64,000 nucleotides of DNA from Thalassotalea_H castellviae (GTDB lineage Bacteria; Pseudomonadota; Gammaproteobacteria; Enterobacterales; Alteromonadaceae): assembly GCF_031846185.1 (NCBI RefSeq), contig NZ_JAVRIF010000013.1, positions 6,568 through 70,567 of the forward strand, given 5' to 3'. The notes beneath the pieces were generated by a model, which saw nothing but the letters and a program-made list of their open reading frames with translations, searched no databases and was not told where the DNA came from. The translations under genes and the position numbers were made by a program. Below are positions 45,242 to 54,763 of this stretch, piece by piece (the stretch's first letter is position 1; each line of letters opens with the position of its first letter).

Positions 45242-48200
45242 TGAGCACATTAACGAAAGTACCTGAGACAAAAAATCTCGTCGCCCATGAAATTCCTTTA
45301 ACTGGCATCCACTTAATTGAAGCAAGTGCGGGTACTGGCAAAACTCATAATATCACGCGAATATATTTGCGATTGCTCCTTGAAAAAAAATTGACCGTCA
45401 AGCAAATTCTCGTTATGACTTTTTCAAAAGACGCAACTGAAGAGCTTCGTGGTCGTATTGACCAATTAATTCGTTCTACTTTACAACATTGGCAATCACT
45501 CTGTTTAAAAGAAGAGTTCTTTATAAACATTGCTGAAAAAGTTTCTTTTCAAGAAGCAACACACATATTAAAAGAAGCGTTATTGTTTTTAGATGAAGCA
45601 TCAATTTTTACCATTCATGGATTTTGTAAACGGGTATTGACCGAGCATGCATTTGCGAGCCAAATTTCATTTAATGCCACCATGGAAGTGGAACAACAAA
45701 CCGTTGTACTTCAAGCGGTACAAGACTGGTATCGTCAGTTAGCCAGTGAAGATGAAACAGCTTTTAATCAAGTCATTGCTTTTTGGCCCGTTCCAGAAAG
45801 TTTGGTTCGTCACTTTTCAAAAGCCATCAATAAAAACTGTGAACTTGAGTTAATTGATAGTGAATGGTTAATAGATGAATTTTCTTTAAAAGTTAAAGAT
45901 GCTTTAACTGATTTGCAAACACACAAAGCATATCTTTTTCAATATCTTGTTGATGATAAAAAACCAGAAGTTCAAACTATACGTATTGATGAATATCACC
46001 AGTTAATCACCTGGTTAGAAAATGTGATAGCCGATCATCAAAACATTGAACAGGCCATGCCTGTGGCTTTCTTTGACGGTCGTCGATTTTCTCGTTCAAA
46101 AGTAAAAGCGCAACTTGTTGAAATATTTTCTCGCCTTAACCTTGTAAAAGAACAAAGTAAAACGCTGTTAGATGATATCGCTAGATTAAAAGCATTATCT
46201 ATTGTACGAGAAGGTATTTATCGTATTAGGCAGTCGGTCAAAGAGCAGAAACAACATCTGAATGTGCTCAGTTTTGATGATTTGATCACTTCATTAGCAC
46301 AAAGGTTGAAACAGAGTAGTCACATTAACAATGAACTCGCAGATACTTTACTAAAACAATATCCATTTGCCCTTGTCGATGAATTTCAAGATACCGATCC
46401 TGAACAATTGTCTATTTTAAAATCATTATATTATCACCGACAAACTGACAATTTGACCAGTGGATTAATGATGATCGGGGATCCAAAACAAGCAATTTAT
46501 GGATTTAGAGGAGGCGATGTATTTGCTTATATGTCAGCACGACAAGATTGTGATTATCAATGGATTATGGATACCAATTGGCGATCAAGTTGTCAAATGA
46601 TCACGGGTTACAATCGATTATTTTATGGCGATGAGTTATCGACTAAAGGTCAAGACGTTTTTGGTTTTAATATTCCTTATCATCCGGTAAAGCCTTCTCC
46701 TATGGCTTTAAAACAAGCAAAAGCAAATGAAGCCAATTTCACTATCTCTGACTCTAATGCAAATGCAGCCTTGCAACTAGTACATTTTGAAAAGCCTGAT
46801 CAAAAACGTCCAACAACACAGGTGTTTAGAGCTGAAATGGCAAAATGGTGCGCGAATGAAATCATTCATTTATTAACGGATGAAAAACAATCAGTTGTGG
46901 CAAAAGATATCGCCTTATTAGTGCGTGATGCAGCTGAAGCAAAAGATATTAAATTGGCATTATTTAATGCGGGTTTACCGTCAGTTTATTTAAGTAATCG
47001 GACTAATTTATTTCATAGCGTACAAACAAAGCAGCTATTACAAATTTTTAAGGGAGTGTTATTTTTAGAGAATGAACGTTACTTTGCGGCGGCTTTAACT
47101 TGTCCATTATTACCTTATGGCCCTTATGAATTTTATCAATTACAACAAGATGATCTTGCTTGGCAAGAGATGAAAGTGACTTTTAGTCAATTACGTGAAG
47201 AATGGCTCAAGAAGAGCTTTATCACTATGGCATTAAAAATGATGCACGATTTGATGGATTTTTCTGGTGAAGATAGTGAACGTAGCATAACGAATTTATT
47301 ACATCTTTTTGAGATAATTCAAAGTGCCAGCCAACGGCATAAACAACCACAAGAATTACTGTATTGGTTTGAACAACAAAGTATTGCAGAATTTCCAGAA
47401 GGTGAGAGTGAATTACGATTAGAAAGTGAAGAGAACCTCATTCGTATCATGACTCAACATAGTTCTAAAGGGTTAGAATACCCTATAGTGTTTATTCCAT
47501 TTGCAACTCGACACAACAACCCATTAACCTTTGGGAAACAAGCGGTACAATTGATTGAATCCCATGACGAAAATGGCAACTTATCTGTCAGTTTGTCTGG
47601 CTCTGCCCAAGCTAAAAAATCGATGGCAGATGAAGCTTATGCAGAAAGCATTCGTTTATTATACGTGGCGATCACTCGCGCAGGGAAACGTTGTTATGTA
47701 TTGTCTACACCATTTGAAAATAGTCATCTTTCGCCATTAGGTTTATGTTGTAAATGGCAAAAAGAAACCAATATTCCACAAGCATTAAAAACATTATCAC
47801 AAGAGCCTTCGCAAAGTATTGGTTTGACTTTGGTCGATACTGATATTGAAACTTTGGTTTATCAAGCAAAACAAAGTTCTGATACATTAGGTCAAGTCAG
47901 TCAGTTCAAAGGACGAATCGAACGAGATTGGTGGTTAAGTTCATTTACCGGGTTAAGTCGTAACATCCGAGATATAGGAGTTTCACTCCCCGACAGAGAC
48001 AATGATAGTTTAACAACTGATCAGCCGTTAGAGAGCTCACCTTATCAAGATTTACTTAGATTTACTTTAGCTAAAGGCGCTCAAACGGGTAATTTATTGC
48101 ATGATATCTTTGAACATTTATCTTTTTCACACCCTGATTGGTCTAAAAGTATCAAATGGCCAATGGTTAAATATGGCGATTTACCATCCGGTTTTTCCAC

Positions 48201-48864
48201 AGACGATCTGACTTTTTGGTTACAACAAACCTTACATACGCCGTTAAGTGAAAGTTTAACTTTATCAGATGTTTCTAATGATCATTGTTTAAAAGAGGTT
48301 GAGTTTTATTTTCCATTAAAACAATCATCAACAAGACAATTAGCGCAAATTTTAAAGAATCATCGCCAAACTTCACCGTATGGTGTCTTAGAAAACACCT
48401 TGATAAATTTGCCAAACTTTACTCAGCTAAAAGGCATGATGCATGGTTTTATCGATTTGATTTTTGAGCACCAAGGCAAATATTATCTAGGTGATTACAA
48501 ATCAAATTACTTAGGGGATAACTACCTAGATTATCAAAATGAAGCTCTACAAAATGATATTGTCAAACATCATTATGATTTACAGTATTTAATCTATTCG
48601 CTGGCCTTACATCGTTATTTACGTGTCACCCTGACAGATTACCAGCCGAAACGTGATTTTGGTGGTGTTTATTATTTGTATTTACGAGGCATGACTAATG
48701 AAGAACAACATAAAAACTGCGGAGTTTATTACCGTCAAATTTCAGCGCAGGAATTAGAAAGTTTAGATAACTTATTTGCCGGCGTTCAATCAACGCATGA
48801 GCCATTAGTCAATAAACCTGATTTGTCTTTAGAAAAAAACGAGCAACTCCATGAAAATGAATAA
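45241..48864 (+). CDS. recB: Exodeoxyribonuclease V beta subunit
   Basis: RecB is the 3'-5' helicase and the nuclease of RecBCD, and loads RecA after Chi. The 1207-residue protein has Walker A (IEASAGTGKTHNI), motif II (VDEFQDTDPEQL), QAIYGFRGGD, and the late helicase motif RIMTQHSSKGLEYPIVF. Near the C-terminus, the nuclease motif HGFIDLIFEHQGKYYLGDYKS carries the catalytic Asp and DYK lysine. It overlaps recC by 1 bp and recD by 14 bp, indicating tight translational coupling. Confidence 0.97.
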   Translation: MSTLTKVPETKNLVAHEIPLTGIHLIEASAGTGKTHNITRIYLRLLLEKKLTVKQILVMTFSKDATEELRGRIDQLIRSTLQHWQSLCLKEEFFINIAEKVSFQEATHILKEALLFLDEASIFTIHGFCKRVLTEHAFASQISFNATMEVEQQTVVLQAVQDWYRQLASEDETAFNQVIAFWPVPESLVRHFSKAINKNCELELIDSEWLIDEFSLKVKDALTDLQTHKAYLFQYLVDDKKPEVQTIRIDEYHQLITWLENVIADHQNIEQAMPVAFFDGRRFSRSKVKAQLVEIFSRLNLVKEQSKTLLDDIARLKALSIVREGIYRIRQSVKEQKQHLNVLSFDDLITSLAQRLKQSSHINNELADTLLKQYPFALVDEFQDTDPEQLSILKSLYYHRQTDNLTSGLMMIGDPKQAIYGFRGGDVFAYMSARQDCDYQWIMDTNWRSSCQMITGYNRLFYGDELSTKGQDVFGFNIPYHPVKPSPMALKQAKANEANFTISDSNANAALQLVHFEKPDQKRPTTQVFRAEMAKWCANEIIHLLTDEKQSVVAKDIALLVRDAAEAKDIKLALFNAGLPSVYLSNRTNLFHSVQTKQLLQIFKGVLFLENERYFAAALTCPLLPYGPYEFYQLQQDDLAWQEMKVTFSQLREEWLKKSFITMALKMMHDLMDFSGEDSERSITNLLHLFEIIQSASQRHKQPQELLYWFEQQSIAEFPEGESELRLESEENLIRIMTQHSSKGLEYPIVFIPFATRHNNPLTFGKQAVQLIESHDENGNLSVSLSGSAQAKKSMADEAYAESIRLLYVAITRAGKRCYVLSTPFENSHLSPLGLCCKWQKETNIPQALKTLSQEPSQSIGLTLVDTDIETLVYQAKQSSDTLGQVSQFKGRIERDWWLSSFTGLSRNIRDIGVSLPDRDNDSLTTDQPLESSPYQDLLRFTLAKGAQTGNLLHDIFEHLSFSHPDWSKSIKWPMVKYGDLPSGFSTDDLTFWLQQTLHTPLSESLTLSDVSNDHCLKEVEFYFPLKQSSTRQLAQILKNHRQTSPYGVLENTLINLPNFTQLKGMMHGFIDLIFEHQGKYYLGDYKSNYLGDNYLDYQNEALQNDIVKHHYDLQYLIYSLALHRYLRVTLTDYQPKRDFGGVYYLYLRGMTNEEQHKNCGVYYRQISAQELESLDNLFAGVQSTHEPLVNKPDLSLEKNEQLHENE

Positions 48865-50839
48865 TCCCGAGACAACAGTGTACCTTCCTTATTGCCGCTT
48901 TATCGAATTACAAAAGCAAATTTATGATGTTGAAGCCATAGATTACTTTTTAGCCAAACAATTTACCGAACTCCTGATCAACCGATTGGTTAAAACTCAG
49001 ACTGCTGTAGAGAATAAAACGGACAAGCAGTGTTGTGATGTGTTATTTCACTTATTGCTCGCTTTAAGTGTTAGCCTTAGACAAGGGCACAGTTGCTTGC
49101 CTATAAATAAAATAGCACAGCAACGTTTAGGTTATCATTGTGATAATACAGGTGTCGTGAGTCATCAAGGTTTCCAGTTTCCTGAGCTTGCTTACCTTAA
49201 TGAACTCCTGGTAGGTTTAAACATAGGTGAACAACAAGAACAAGGTATAGTTTTTCATCATAACAACCTTTACTTACGCCGTTATTTTCTTTTTGAACAA
49301 CAAATTATTGCCTTTTTAGCTCAGCATCAATCATTATCTGATCAAGAGCATTTACCACAATCAACCGATATAATCGCGTGTTTAGATTTACTTTTTCCGG
49401 ATGAAAATAACGAGCCAGCCAATCAGATAGATTGGCAAAAAGTTGCCGTCGCGAATGCCTTAAATAAATCATTTTCAATCATTGCAGGTGGTCCAGGTAC
49501 AGGTAAAACCTATACGGTAACAAAATTATTAGCGGCGATAATACTTTTAAAAACACCGCAATCGCTCAATATATCGCTGGTCGCGCCAACGGGAAAAGCG
49601 GCACAACGATTAAGTGAATCTATTAATCAAGCAAAAGCTGGCTTCAGCGCTTTATTACCCGAACATGTTTTAGCGAGTATTCCAACGGAAACAAAAACTA
49701 TCCACCGTTTATTAGGTGTAATTCCCAACAGCCCAAATTTTAGACATCACCAAGACAATCTATTAAATATAGATGTGCTATTAATCGATGAAGTTTCTAT
49801 GGTCGATTTGCCACTAATGGCGAGAATTTTTAGAGCACTGCCCAAACACTGTCAGGTTATTTTATTAGGTGATGCTCAACAGTTACCATCGGTTGCTGCT
49901 GGTAGCGTTTTATCCGATCTAACACCAAATAAACAGGCGCAATTTAGTGCAAGTAATCGCCAATACTTAGAAAAAGTTACCGGCATTGCAAATTTACCGG
50001 TAAGTAAAAGGTATCCAGCTGATCATTTAACCTATTTAACACATAGTCGACGTTTTGATGGTAAAGGTGGTATCGGCGTGTTAGCTCAATTAGTAATCTC
50101 TGGTGATAGTGAACAAAGTTGGCAATTGTTACAAGCAGCGAAAAAAGGCAGTCAATCTCAGCTTATGTTTGTTGATGAATGTAATTTTTCGACATTAAAA
50201 GATAACTGGTTTAATGACATGGTAGAGCAATACTACCGCCCCTTAAGCCAAGCCACATCAATTGAACAAGCATTTCATCTTTTATCAACATTTCGTTTTT
50301 TAGCCGCCACGCGTCAAGGTGATACGGGTGTTGAAACGATAAACTTGTTGATTGAGTCAACATTATTTCCGTCATTATTTTCATTTTCGTCTGTGAGTCG
50401 TAGCAATACGAGACATTACGTTAAACCCCAAAATACCCTTTATCATGCTAAACCCATTATGATCAATGAAAATGATTATAGCTTGGGTTTGTACAATGGC
50501 GATATTGGCATGATATGGAAAAACGAAAAAGGCCACTTGATGGCTTATTTTGAACAACAAAATGGCCAATATAAACAAATATTACCTAGTCGTTTACCTC
50601 AATTTGAGACGGTTTATGCCATGACAATTCACAAAACTCAAGGCAGCGAATTTGAACATGTTGCTTTATTATTACCCACTAATACAGATAATCAATTATT
50701 AACCCGCGAACTTTTATATACTGGCATTACACGAGCGAAAGCTAAAATCACCATACAGAGTAATAAAGCTGTTTGGTATCAAGGTGTTGAAAGTCAAGTT
50801 TCTCGTTATTCCGGTATTCAACTTCACGTAAATAATTAA
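48851..50839 (+). CDS. recD: Exodeoxyribonuclease V alpha subunit
   Basis: RecD is the fast 5'-3' helicase of RecBCD. The 662-residue protein has an N-terminal RecB-interaction region, Walker A (IAGGPGTGKTYTVTK, near residue 215), motif II (LLIDEVSMVDLPLMA), GDAQQLPSVAAG, and the C-terminal AMTIHKTQGSEFEHV and YTGITRAK motifs. Two starts, 48851 and 48857, are possible. The protease gene ptrA, found among rec genes in enterics, is absent here. Confidence 0.97.
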   Translation: MKMNNPETTVYLPYCRFIELQKQIYDVEAIDYFLAKQFTELLINRLVKTQTAVENKTDKQCCDVLFHLLLALSVSLRQGHSCLPINKIAQQRLGYHCDNTGVVSHQGFQFPELAYLNELLVGLNIGEQQEQGIVFHHNNLYLRRYFLFEQQIIAFLAQHQSLSDQEHLPQSTDIIACLDLLFPDENNEPANQIDWQKVAVANALNKSFSIIAGGPGTGKTYTVTKLLAAIILLKTPQSLNISLVAPTGKAAQRLSESINQAKAGFSALLPEHVLASIPTETKTIHRLLGVIPNSPNFRHHQDNLLNIDVLLIDEVSMVDLPLMARIFRALPKHCQVILLGDAQQLPSVAAGSVLSDLTPNKQAQFSASNRQYLEKVTGIANLPVSKRYPADHLTYLTHSRRFDGKGGIGVLAQLVISGDSEQSWQLLQAAKKGSQSQLMFVDECNFSTLKDNWFNDMVEQYYRPLSQATSIEQAFHLLSTFRFLAATRQGDTGVETINLLIESTLFPSLFSFSSVSRSNTRHYVKPQNTLYHAKPIMINENDYSLGLYNGDIGMIWKNEKGHLMAYFEQQNGQYKQILPSRLPQFETVYAMTIHKTQGSEFEHVALLLPTNTDNQLLTRELLYTGITRAKAKITIQSNKAVWYQGVESQVSRYSGIQLHVNN

Positions 50840-50857
50840 CGGTAAATTAGTATAAAA

Positions 50858-51403
50858 ATGAAATTAGAATCGATAGATAAAAACACGTACAGACAACGAC
50901 TTAATCGAATTATTATTGGCTTTATCGTTACCTTAACAATATTGTCCGTTGCTTATGGCGCTGCCTTAATAATAATTTTTACGGAAATCTTGTCACAACC
51001 TGAAATGAATGAAGGTATGACTAATGCTACCAGTAATTTTAAATACAATTTAGCCGGTGTTATTTTAGCCTTATTAAGTTGTGCGGCCTTGCTTAATTTT
51101 TTAAAAACCACCACATTTTTCAAAGAAATTTATTATGTGTGGCAATTAAAGCAAATCCACAACTTAATTTATCGTAAACTTAAAAAAATTAAAGCCGCGG
51201 CTTTTGACAAAAATGATGAAAAAGCTATGGTTATTTTATATTTCTATTACACCAGTTTACTTCAAGTGTATGTACTTGATGATAATACTCTGACACTATC
51301 ATCAGTAAAACTTGAACAACAAAAATTAAATGAGTTACTGTTAGAAAAAGACAAATCAATAAATGTAGCGGAGTTTGATAAACAACTAATTGCTATGTTT
51401 TAA
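50858..51403 (+). CDS. DUF3087 family membrane protein
   Basis: This 181-residue protein has two membrane helices (about 18-45 and 65-83). A basic, helical cytosolic region follows (RKLKKIKAAAFDKNDEKAM). It resembles the DUF3087 proteins of Alteromonadales. It starts 18 bp after recD and is probably part of the recCBD transcript; a link to recombination is not established. Confidence 0.6.
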   Translation: MKLESIDKNTYRQRLNRIIIGFIVTLTILSVAYGAALIIIFTEILSQPEMNEGMTNATSNFKYNLAGVILALLSCAALLNFLKTTTFFKEIYYVWQLKQIHNLIYRKLKKIKAAAFDKNDEKAMVILYFYYTSLLQVYVLDDNTLTLSSVKLEQQKLNELLLEKDKSINVAEFDKQLIAMF

Positions 51404-51438
51404 CGCTAATGAACAATAAATAAACTGAGGGAACTATC

Positions 51439-51825
51439 ATGATAGGTTACGTGACATTAGGTACAAATGACCTGAAAAGAGCTGTCGACTTTTATGATCA
51501 ACTTTTTGCCACCATTGGTGCAGGACGTTTTATGGAAACCGATCAATTTGTTGCTTGGACCACGGCCCCCGATCAACCGGGAATTTCAGTAACTTTACCT
51601 TTTGATGGCCAACCTGCCACCGTTGGGAACGGTAATATGGTTGCTATTGCCATGGATTCACCTGAAAAAGTTGATGCTTTTTATAAAAAAGCAATTGAAC
51701 TTGGTGCTACCTGTGAAGGAGAACCAGGACCAAGGGGGGAGATGACAGGCTTTTATGCGGGGTATTTTCGTGATTTAGATGGTAATAAACTTAACGCGTT
51801 TCATTTTGTTATGCCTAGTCAATGA
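51439..51825 (+). CDS. VOC family protein
   Basis: This 128-residue single-module protein has the glyoxalase-like start MIGYVTLGTNDLKRAVDFYDQLF. It ends in YFRDLDGNKLNAFHF, the usual metal-site strand. Its sequence is unlike the VOC protein at 306-677, so they are not recent duplicates. CTGAGGGA precedes the ATG. Substrate unknown. Confidence 0.85.
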   Translation: MIGYVTLGTNDLKRAVDFYDQLFATIGAGRFMETDQFVAWTTAPDQPGISVTLPFDGQPATVGNGNMVAIAMDSPEKVDAFYKKAIELGATCEGEPGPRGEMTGFYAGYFRDLDGNKLNAFHFVMPSQ

Positions 51826-51877
51826 TCATCAAACGACATTAAAAAGCGTTAAAATATAAATATTATCAAGGAATTTT

Positions 51878-52138
51878 ATGAAGAAATTGAAAAATGAAGC
51901 GGCCTTATTAAAAAAAGCCATTGAGATAGGCGAAAAGTATGCCATCAACCGTGGTTATAAAGGCTTCTCAGCGACAAATGCCGCTAAAGATAAAGTAGAA
52001 AGTCTATATCGTTTATTAGTCAATGATAAAATGGTTCATCCACTGCCCACTGACAATGAAGATCTGCAAAGCATGAAGCATAAGCTTGCGATTTGGATCT
52101 CAAAACAATTACCTGAAGGTCATGAGTTACTTAAATAA
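51878..52138 (+). CDS. DUF5062 family protein
   Basis: This 86-residue helical, basic protein begins MKKLKNEAALLKKAIEIGEKY and matches the short DUF5062 proteins of marine gammaproteobacteria. AAGGA precedes its ATG by about eight bases. No function is known. It may share a transcript with the VOC gene 52 bp upstream. Confidence 0.65.
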   Translation: MKKLKNEAALLKKAIEIGEKYAINRGYKGFSATNAAKDKVESLYRLLVNDKMVHPLPTDNEDLQSMKHKLAIWISKQLPEGHELLK

Positions 52139-52158
52139 CTGTTGTTAAGTTTTCACAT

Positions 52159-52188
52159 AAAACATGACTTAATGTTAAGGCATGTTTT
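52159..52188. terminator. Bidirectional terminator after the DUF5062 gene
   Basis: AAAACATG-A-CTTAA pairs with TTAAG-G-CATGTTTT (13 pairs, one mismatch, 2-base loop). It lies between the DUF5062 gene and the convergent crotonase gene. Confidence 0.75.
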
Positions 52189-52228
52189 AGCCGTGATCGC
52201 ATATTTTCGTTGCGTTTAAGTTATAGTG

Positions 52229-53038
52229 TTACCACTTCATTCTTGCTTTAAAGGGTTTTTGCTTGGTTTTATCGTGTGTCTGGTTATAAGATTTTATTTT
52301 ATAGTTTTTGCCAAAAAGTACTTTAATTTGATATAAGGTTTCCCGAGCAAGCGCCGATCTAGCAGAACCCCACCAACTCTTGTTATAGAGTTTTTTACAA
52401 GCTGACACGGAATCTGGTGAAAATTGAGAAATATCGTTAGCGAGTTTAGTCGCGGCTTGTAGCGGATCAGGAGACACTTTTGTTAATAATCCTAAATTTA
52501 ATGCTTCTTCACCAGAAATAATTTTAGCCGTCATAGCTAATTCTTTGGCGATATCTAATCGTACTAACTCCCTTAATGCTAATGTGCCTCCCATATCAGG
52601 TATTAATCCCCATTTTGCTTCCATAATTGACATAGAAGCATCAGGGGTGGCAATGCGAAAATCACCACCAAAAGCAATTTGCATTCCTGCTCCCCAACAT
52701 CGCCCCTGTATAGCAAAAATGACTGGTACGGCTAATTTACGCCAGCCGGTCGATACTTTCTGTGCGTTATTCGAATGTCCAGGTAAGCACTTCAATAATA
52801 ATCTTATCGCTTTCTGCGGTGATTTAAATAAAGATTTCACGTCAATGCCAGAACAAAAGTCTTCTCCTTTACCTGAAACAATTACGGCTCTGATACTTGT
52901 GTCTTTATCGATACGTTTAATGACATGATTTAATTCATTAAACGTCGTCATATCAATAGCGTTGTGTTTTTCAGGGCGCGATAAAGTAACAAAAGCAATG
53001 TTATTGTTAACTTGAAAATCAATATTTATATAATTCAT
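52229..53038 (-). CDS. Crotonase/enoyl-CoA hydratase family protein
   Basis: This 269-residue protein has the crotonase fold with the oxyanion-hole segments GEDFCSGID and RCWGAGMQIAFGGDF. The first of the two catalytic glutamates of enoyl-CoA hydratase falls in GGGCEL; here the position reads Gln (GAGMQI). The second is kept in IMEAKWGLIPDMGG. Family members with one acid residue include isomerases, hydrolases and lyases, so hydratase activity should not be assumed. It is monocistronic; no other beta-oxidation gene is adjacent. Confidence 0.8.
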   Translation of the reverse strand: MNYINIDFQVNNNIAFVTLSRPEKHNAIDMTTFNELNHVIKRIDKDTSIRAVIVSGKGEDFCSGIDVKSLFKSPQKAIRLLLKCLPGHSNNAQKVSTGWRKLAVPVIFAIQGRCWGAGMQIAFGGDFRIATPDASMSIMEAKWGLIPDMGGTLALRELVRLDIAKELAMTAKIISGEEALNLGLLTKVSPDPLQAATKLANDISQFSPDSVSACKKLYNKSWWGSARSALARETLYQIKVLFGKNYKIKSYNQTHDKTKQKPFKARMKW

Positions 53039-53224
53039 TTTGACTCTTTAATTGTCGTTGCAATAATTCATAACTGGTTTGACCAGAGTGTTCACTGTAT
53101 CAAATATTATTCAACAGTCTAGGTTTTAATCAACAAATGTTAAAAGAAGAAATAGAGTTACTCTTGCATTGCGTTGACATTTCTTGCACATTGTATTGAT
53201 GCGAAATAATCCAGAATTAAAATT

Positions 53225-54271
53225 ATGATAAAAACAAAAATCAACAAAAAAGTACTAGTCAGTCTGTCTTTTATTTTCTCATCACAAGTTAGTTTATTAC
53301 ACGCTGAAGAAGCGCCTTTTGCTATCGCAATACACGGGGGAGCTGGGGCAATACAGCAAAGTAAAATGACCCCTTCGTTACGCAAAGCCTATGAATCTAA
53401 ATTAATCGAAGCGGTTTCAGCGGGATACCAATTATTAGCCCAAGGAAAATCAAGCCAACAAGCTATCATCGCGGCCATTCAAATTATGGAAGCTTCACCT
53501 CTTTTTAACGCTGGAAAAGGAGCGGTCTATACGTTTGATGGCAAGCATGAGTTAGACGCCTCAATTATGAATGGTAAAACACTTAATGCTGGTGCCGTAT
53601 CAGGGGTGACAACGGTTAAAAGTCCGATTGCGTTAGCGGAAAAAATCATGGAAGAATCTGTTCATGTCATGCTAAGTGGCGAAGGTGCAGAGCAGTTTGC
53701 AAAAAATAAAGGCTTACCGCTAGTGGATAATAGTTATTTTAACACTGAGCATCGTTATAAAGCGTTATTAAAAGCAAAGAAAAAATTAATCGAAAAAGAA
53801 CAAGAGTTAAAAGACTTCCAAGCTGCACATCAATCATTACCTATACAATATAAGGTTGGCACTGTCGGTGCTGTGGCACTTGATAAAGCAGGGAACCTTA
53901 CAGCAGGAACCTCAACAGGTGGTATGACGGCAAAACGATTTGGCAGAATTGGTGATGCTCCAATCATTGGCGCTGGAACTTATGCTAATAATGACAGTTG
54001 TGCTGTTTCTGCTACGGGTCATGGTGAATATTTTATTCGATATCATGTTGCGGCTGATATCTGCGCTCGTGTTCAATACCAAAAGATCCCACTAGCTAAA
54101 GCGGCTGATATTGTCGTTAATCAAGTGTTAGTTGAAGCAGGTGGCTCAGGTGGGGTAATTGCTATCGACGCAAAAGGAAACATTACTATGCCGTTCAATA
54201 GTGAAGGTATGTACCGTGCGAGTATGTCTTCTATTGGCCCATCATTTGTTGGAATATTTCATCATGAATAA
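53225..54271 (+). CDS. iaaA: Periplasmic isoaspartyl peptidase / L-asparaginase (Ntn hydrolase)
   Basis: This enzyme removes isoaspartyl residues from peptides and hydrolyses asparagine. The 348-residue precursor has a signal peptide (1-27, ending LLHA). The mature part starts FAIAIHGGAGAI. Autocleavage should occur before the Thr in KVGTVGAVALD, making that Thr the nucleophile. GTSTGGMTAKRFGRIGDAPIIGAGTYAN holds the substrate site. Its last eight bases overlap the creA start, so the two are coupled. Confidence 0.93.
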   Translation: MIKTKINKKVLVSLSFIFSSQVSLLHAEEAPFAIAIHGGAGAIQQSKMTPSLRKAYESKLIEAVSAGYQLLAQGKSSQQAIIAAIQIMEASPLFNAGKGAVYTFDGKHELDASIMNGKTLNAGAVSGVTTVKSPIALAEKIMEESVHVMLSGEGAEQFAKNKGLPLVDNSYFNTEHRYKALLKAKKKLIEKEQELKDFQAAHQSLPIQYKVGTVGAVALDKAGNLTAGTSTGGMTAKRFGRIGDAPIIGAGTYANNDSCAVSATGHGEYFIRYHVAADICARVQYQKIPLAKAADIVVNQVLVEAGGSGGVIAIDAKGNITMPFNSEGMYRASMSSIGPSFVGIFHHE

Positions 54272-54746
54272 ATTGTTAATCTCTTCAGCGTTATTACTAT
54301 TATCTGGCTGCTCAGACAATGTCGGCGATGTTAGTTTAGGTTGGTTTACTACAAAAGATGTAAAAATTGAAGCCGTTAAAGATCCTAAACTCAATGGCGT
54401 GACCTGTCATATCAGTCATATTGAAGGTAATTTAGATTTGGCTGACCCGTCTGATATGAGTATAGCTTGTCGGCAAACTGGAGCAATTACCGGTCAAGAA
54501 ATTAGCTCAATCGATAAATCAAAAAATGGTGAGATCGTTTTTAAAGAGTCTAAAAGTATCCTTTTCAAAAGTTTAAAAATCAGGCGGATTTATGATGTTG
54601 AGAATCAAACGTTAATTTATTTATCGTATTCAACAAAAGAATCAAGCGGTAGTCACCACCATTCTTTATCTACGGTTCCGTTATATCAAACAGCTGCTTG
54701 GCAAGAACTACAGCTTGCCAATAAATCAACGCCGGTTAAAAATTAA
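54264..54746 (+). CDS. creA: CreA family lipoprotein
   Basis: The open frame extends to 54159 inside iaaA, but the ATG at 54264 opens a lipoprotein signal (MNKLLISSALLLLSGC, lipid on Cys16), giving 160 residues. The body resembles E. coli CreA: VTCHISHIEG, a Cys-containing ACRQTG, EIVFKESKSILFKSLKIRRIYD and STVPLYQT. Function is unknown. E. coli CreA is a soluble periplasmic protein, whereas this one looks lipidated. It overlaps iaaA by 8 bp. Confidence 0.85.
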   Translation: MNKLLISSALLLLSGCSDNVGDVSLGWFTTKDVKIEAVKDPKLNGVTCHISHIEGNLDLADPSDMSIACRQTGAITGQEISSIDKSKNGEIVFKESKSILFKSLKIRRIYDVENQTLIYLSYSTKESSGSHHHSLSTVPLYQTAAWQELQLANKSTPVKN

Positions 54747-54763
54747 TATCGTCAATTACTTTT

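Noticed and set aside
41750..50839. Possible anti-phage defence island at recC-recB-recD
   Set aside because: All three subunits are standard RecBCD with intact motifs and no restriction, toxin or CBASS-type genes beside them.
54159..54263. Upstream extension of the creA frame inside iaaA
   Set aside because: The lipoprotein signal peptide starts at 54264, so the extension would mask it.
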